From Tanytarsus gracilentus (Eukaryota > Arthropoda > Insecta > Diptera > Chironomidae): 64,000 nucleotides of DNA. Shown here piece by piece: positions 63,201-64,000 of this stretch. The stretch lies in the NCBI GenBank assembly GCA_038502055.1, contig JAXRKN010000038.1:2480001-2544000 (forward strand), written 5' to 3'. The notes under the pieces were generated by a model. That model was not told where the DNA came from, did no database searches, and saw nothing but the letters and a program-made list of their open reading frames with translations. Each line of letters begins with the position of its first letter. Position 1 is the stretch's first letter. Both the position numbers and the translations under genes were made by a program.

Positions 63201-63233
63201 TCCATGAACATTGCGTCAATCCTCGCTCACTAA
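57243..63233 (+). CDS. PRDM-type PR/SET and C2H2 zinc-finger protein, plus-strand copy
   Basis: Six exons join to 450 residues plus TAA: 57243-57425, 59348-59630, 59907-60275, 60331-60401, 60537-60702 and 62953-63233. The PR/SET-like domain covers about residues 7-155 (IPQGAVYYPFQGTVRID, NCNWVKFLRV, YEVVKPIPLHHELIVFYLPE). After a Ser-rich linker come six C2H2 fingers starting at Cys224 (CEICGKAFDRPSLLKRH and onward). A Cys4 pair, CVRC (392-395) and CRQC (411-414), and an acidic tail ending SILAH follow. The fingers are nearly identical to those of the minus-strand copy, so both may bind similar DNA sites, while linker and tail differ. It is presumably a nuclear transcription or chromatin regulator. 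The ATG was chosen because MDHLVLIPQDF aligns with METQVLIPQEF of the sister; the frame is open upstream. PRDM subfamily not determined. Confidence 0.92.
57426..59347 (+). other. First intron of the plus-strand PRDM gene
   Basis: This is 1.9 kb, at the same codon boundary as the 6.8-kb first intron of the sister gene. It is AT-rich with no recognisable element. Confidence 0.75.
60703..62952 (+). other. Last intron of the plus-strand PRDM gene
   Basis: This is 2.25 kb between fingers 5 and 6, at the same position and phase as the 6.8-kb intron of the sister. It includes a short TG repeat near 62056. No gene is seen inside. Confidence 0.7.
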
Positions 63234-63583
63234 TTTTATTTAAAGTACAAATCGACGTTCTTATCAAAAAAAGCCAAAAGTCTCACTCATAATCATTAAT
63301 GTGTATTTAATTAATTAATTATTATTTCCCTTTATCACATCTCACGTCCGTATTAATTTAGAATCTGTACATTAAAGACTTAGAAATAATTAAGTGAAAT
63401 AAGGTTTATAAATTAAAATCGAACAGATACTGACGGTAAAACCGCTTTAAAATATCGCTTAAATTTAAGCCCCAAGTATGATTACTAAATGATATTAGCA
63501 TGCACAAAATGTGTAAAGATTTTTTCCTTGCAAACATTTTTAATATGAAATGATACACAGGATGTACATAAAATGCAAAGAAA

Positions 63584-63589
63584 AATAAA
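63584..63589 (+). terminator. Polyadenylation signal of the plus-strand PRDM gene
   Basis: An AATAAA about 350 bases after the stop codon is the first canonical signal with a suitable context. Confidence 0.5.
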
Positions 63590-64000
63590 GTATTAATAAC
63601 ATATTTGAAATCACCTTAGAAAATTTACTTTTTACTTTTTCGATTTTCAGGAATTTTTATTTTTCAAAATGTTAAAAATTATAAATTTTGACATCCAGGA
63701 TATTTTAAAAATTCTCATCAAGTATCAAAAATATTTTACAATTCCCCTTTGGACATTCAACTGTCTTAAATTTCATCAAATATTCTCTACACCAAAGATT
63801 AAGCTAAACCAGCAAAAAAAATCAATTTCGAGCTAAAAATTATTTCATACATCGAGAGACATGGAACCTGTTTATGATGATAAAGCGGCATTATTACAAA
63901 CAATCAGTGAACGAGAGAGTCAACAAAAAAAAAGAGTTTCATTCATGAAAATCTGAAACGGAAACTGTCGCAGCGAGCGCGCGAGAGAAAGAGGAAAAAA
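63590..64000. other. Right-hand end, no gene seen
   Basis: AT-rich sequence, becoming richer in GA and GC in the last 60 bases. I see no ORF or motif that can be supported. Confidence 0.6.

Noticed and set aside
1..64000. CRISPR arrays, bacterial operons or plasmid features
   Set aside because: No regularly spaced repeats occur, and all supported genes have spliceosomal introns. The sequence is animal nuclear DNA.

Overview
The window is animal nuclear DNA, almost certainly from a dipteran insect. It is AT-rich, most introns in the left third are only 50-60 bp with GT..AG ends, and several start sites carry an arthropod-type initiator (TCAGT). The families present are animal genes: SLC15 transporters, a colmedin-type collagen/Ig/olfactomedin protein, and PR-domain zinc-finger factors. 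The very short introns and compact genes recall midges (Chironomidae), but that is inference. Most genes are split by introns, so I rebuilt them by joining exons with compatible phases and splice sites, guided by the paralogues.

Region 1 (1-11345, minus strand): six SLC15/POT-family transporter genes in tandem, called A to F from left to right. A runs off the left edge; B, C, D, E and F are complete (476, 471, 493, 506 and 493 aa). All lack the large extracellular insert found in animal PepT1/PepT2. They also lack several acidic residues linked to proton coupling in classical peptide transporters. Between E and F lies an extra, intact first exon with its own TATA box and initiator. It looks like an alternative promoter and N-terminus for E.

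Region 2 (about 11388-15139, plus strand): a colmedin-like gene with 20 exons seen, encoding Gly-X-Y repeats, two Ig-like domains and an olfactomedin domain. It is divergent from transporter F, with only about 45 bp between F's probable start site and the first plausible ATG. A convincing membrane anchor lies just upstream of the collagen exons, but its reading frame does not join cleanly.

Region 3 (15.1-19.2 kb): intergenic, with one weak candidate for a small secreted peptide.

Region 4 (19229-43093, minus) and region 6 (57243-63233, plus): two paralogous PRDM-type genes. Each encodes an N-terminal PR/SET-like domain, six C2H2 fingers and a C-terminal Cys4 motif (470 and 450 aa). They are arranged head to head. 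The minus copy is spread over 23.9 kb in nine exons. The plus copy takes 6.0 kb in six exons, and all its introns are a subset of those of its sister.

Region 5 (43.1-57.2 kb): a 14-kb spacer between the two PRDM starts. It has no supported gene but contains a 1.9-kb DNA transposon remnant with perfect 18-bp terminal inverted repeats and repeated subterminal motifs.

Taken together, the window records three kinds of local duplication: the transporter array, the duplicated first exon inside it, and the inverted PRDM pair. I found no tRNA, rRNA or CRISPR.
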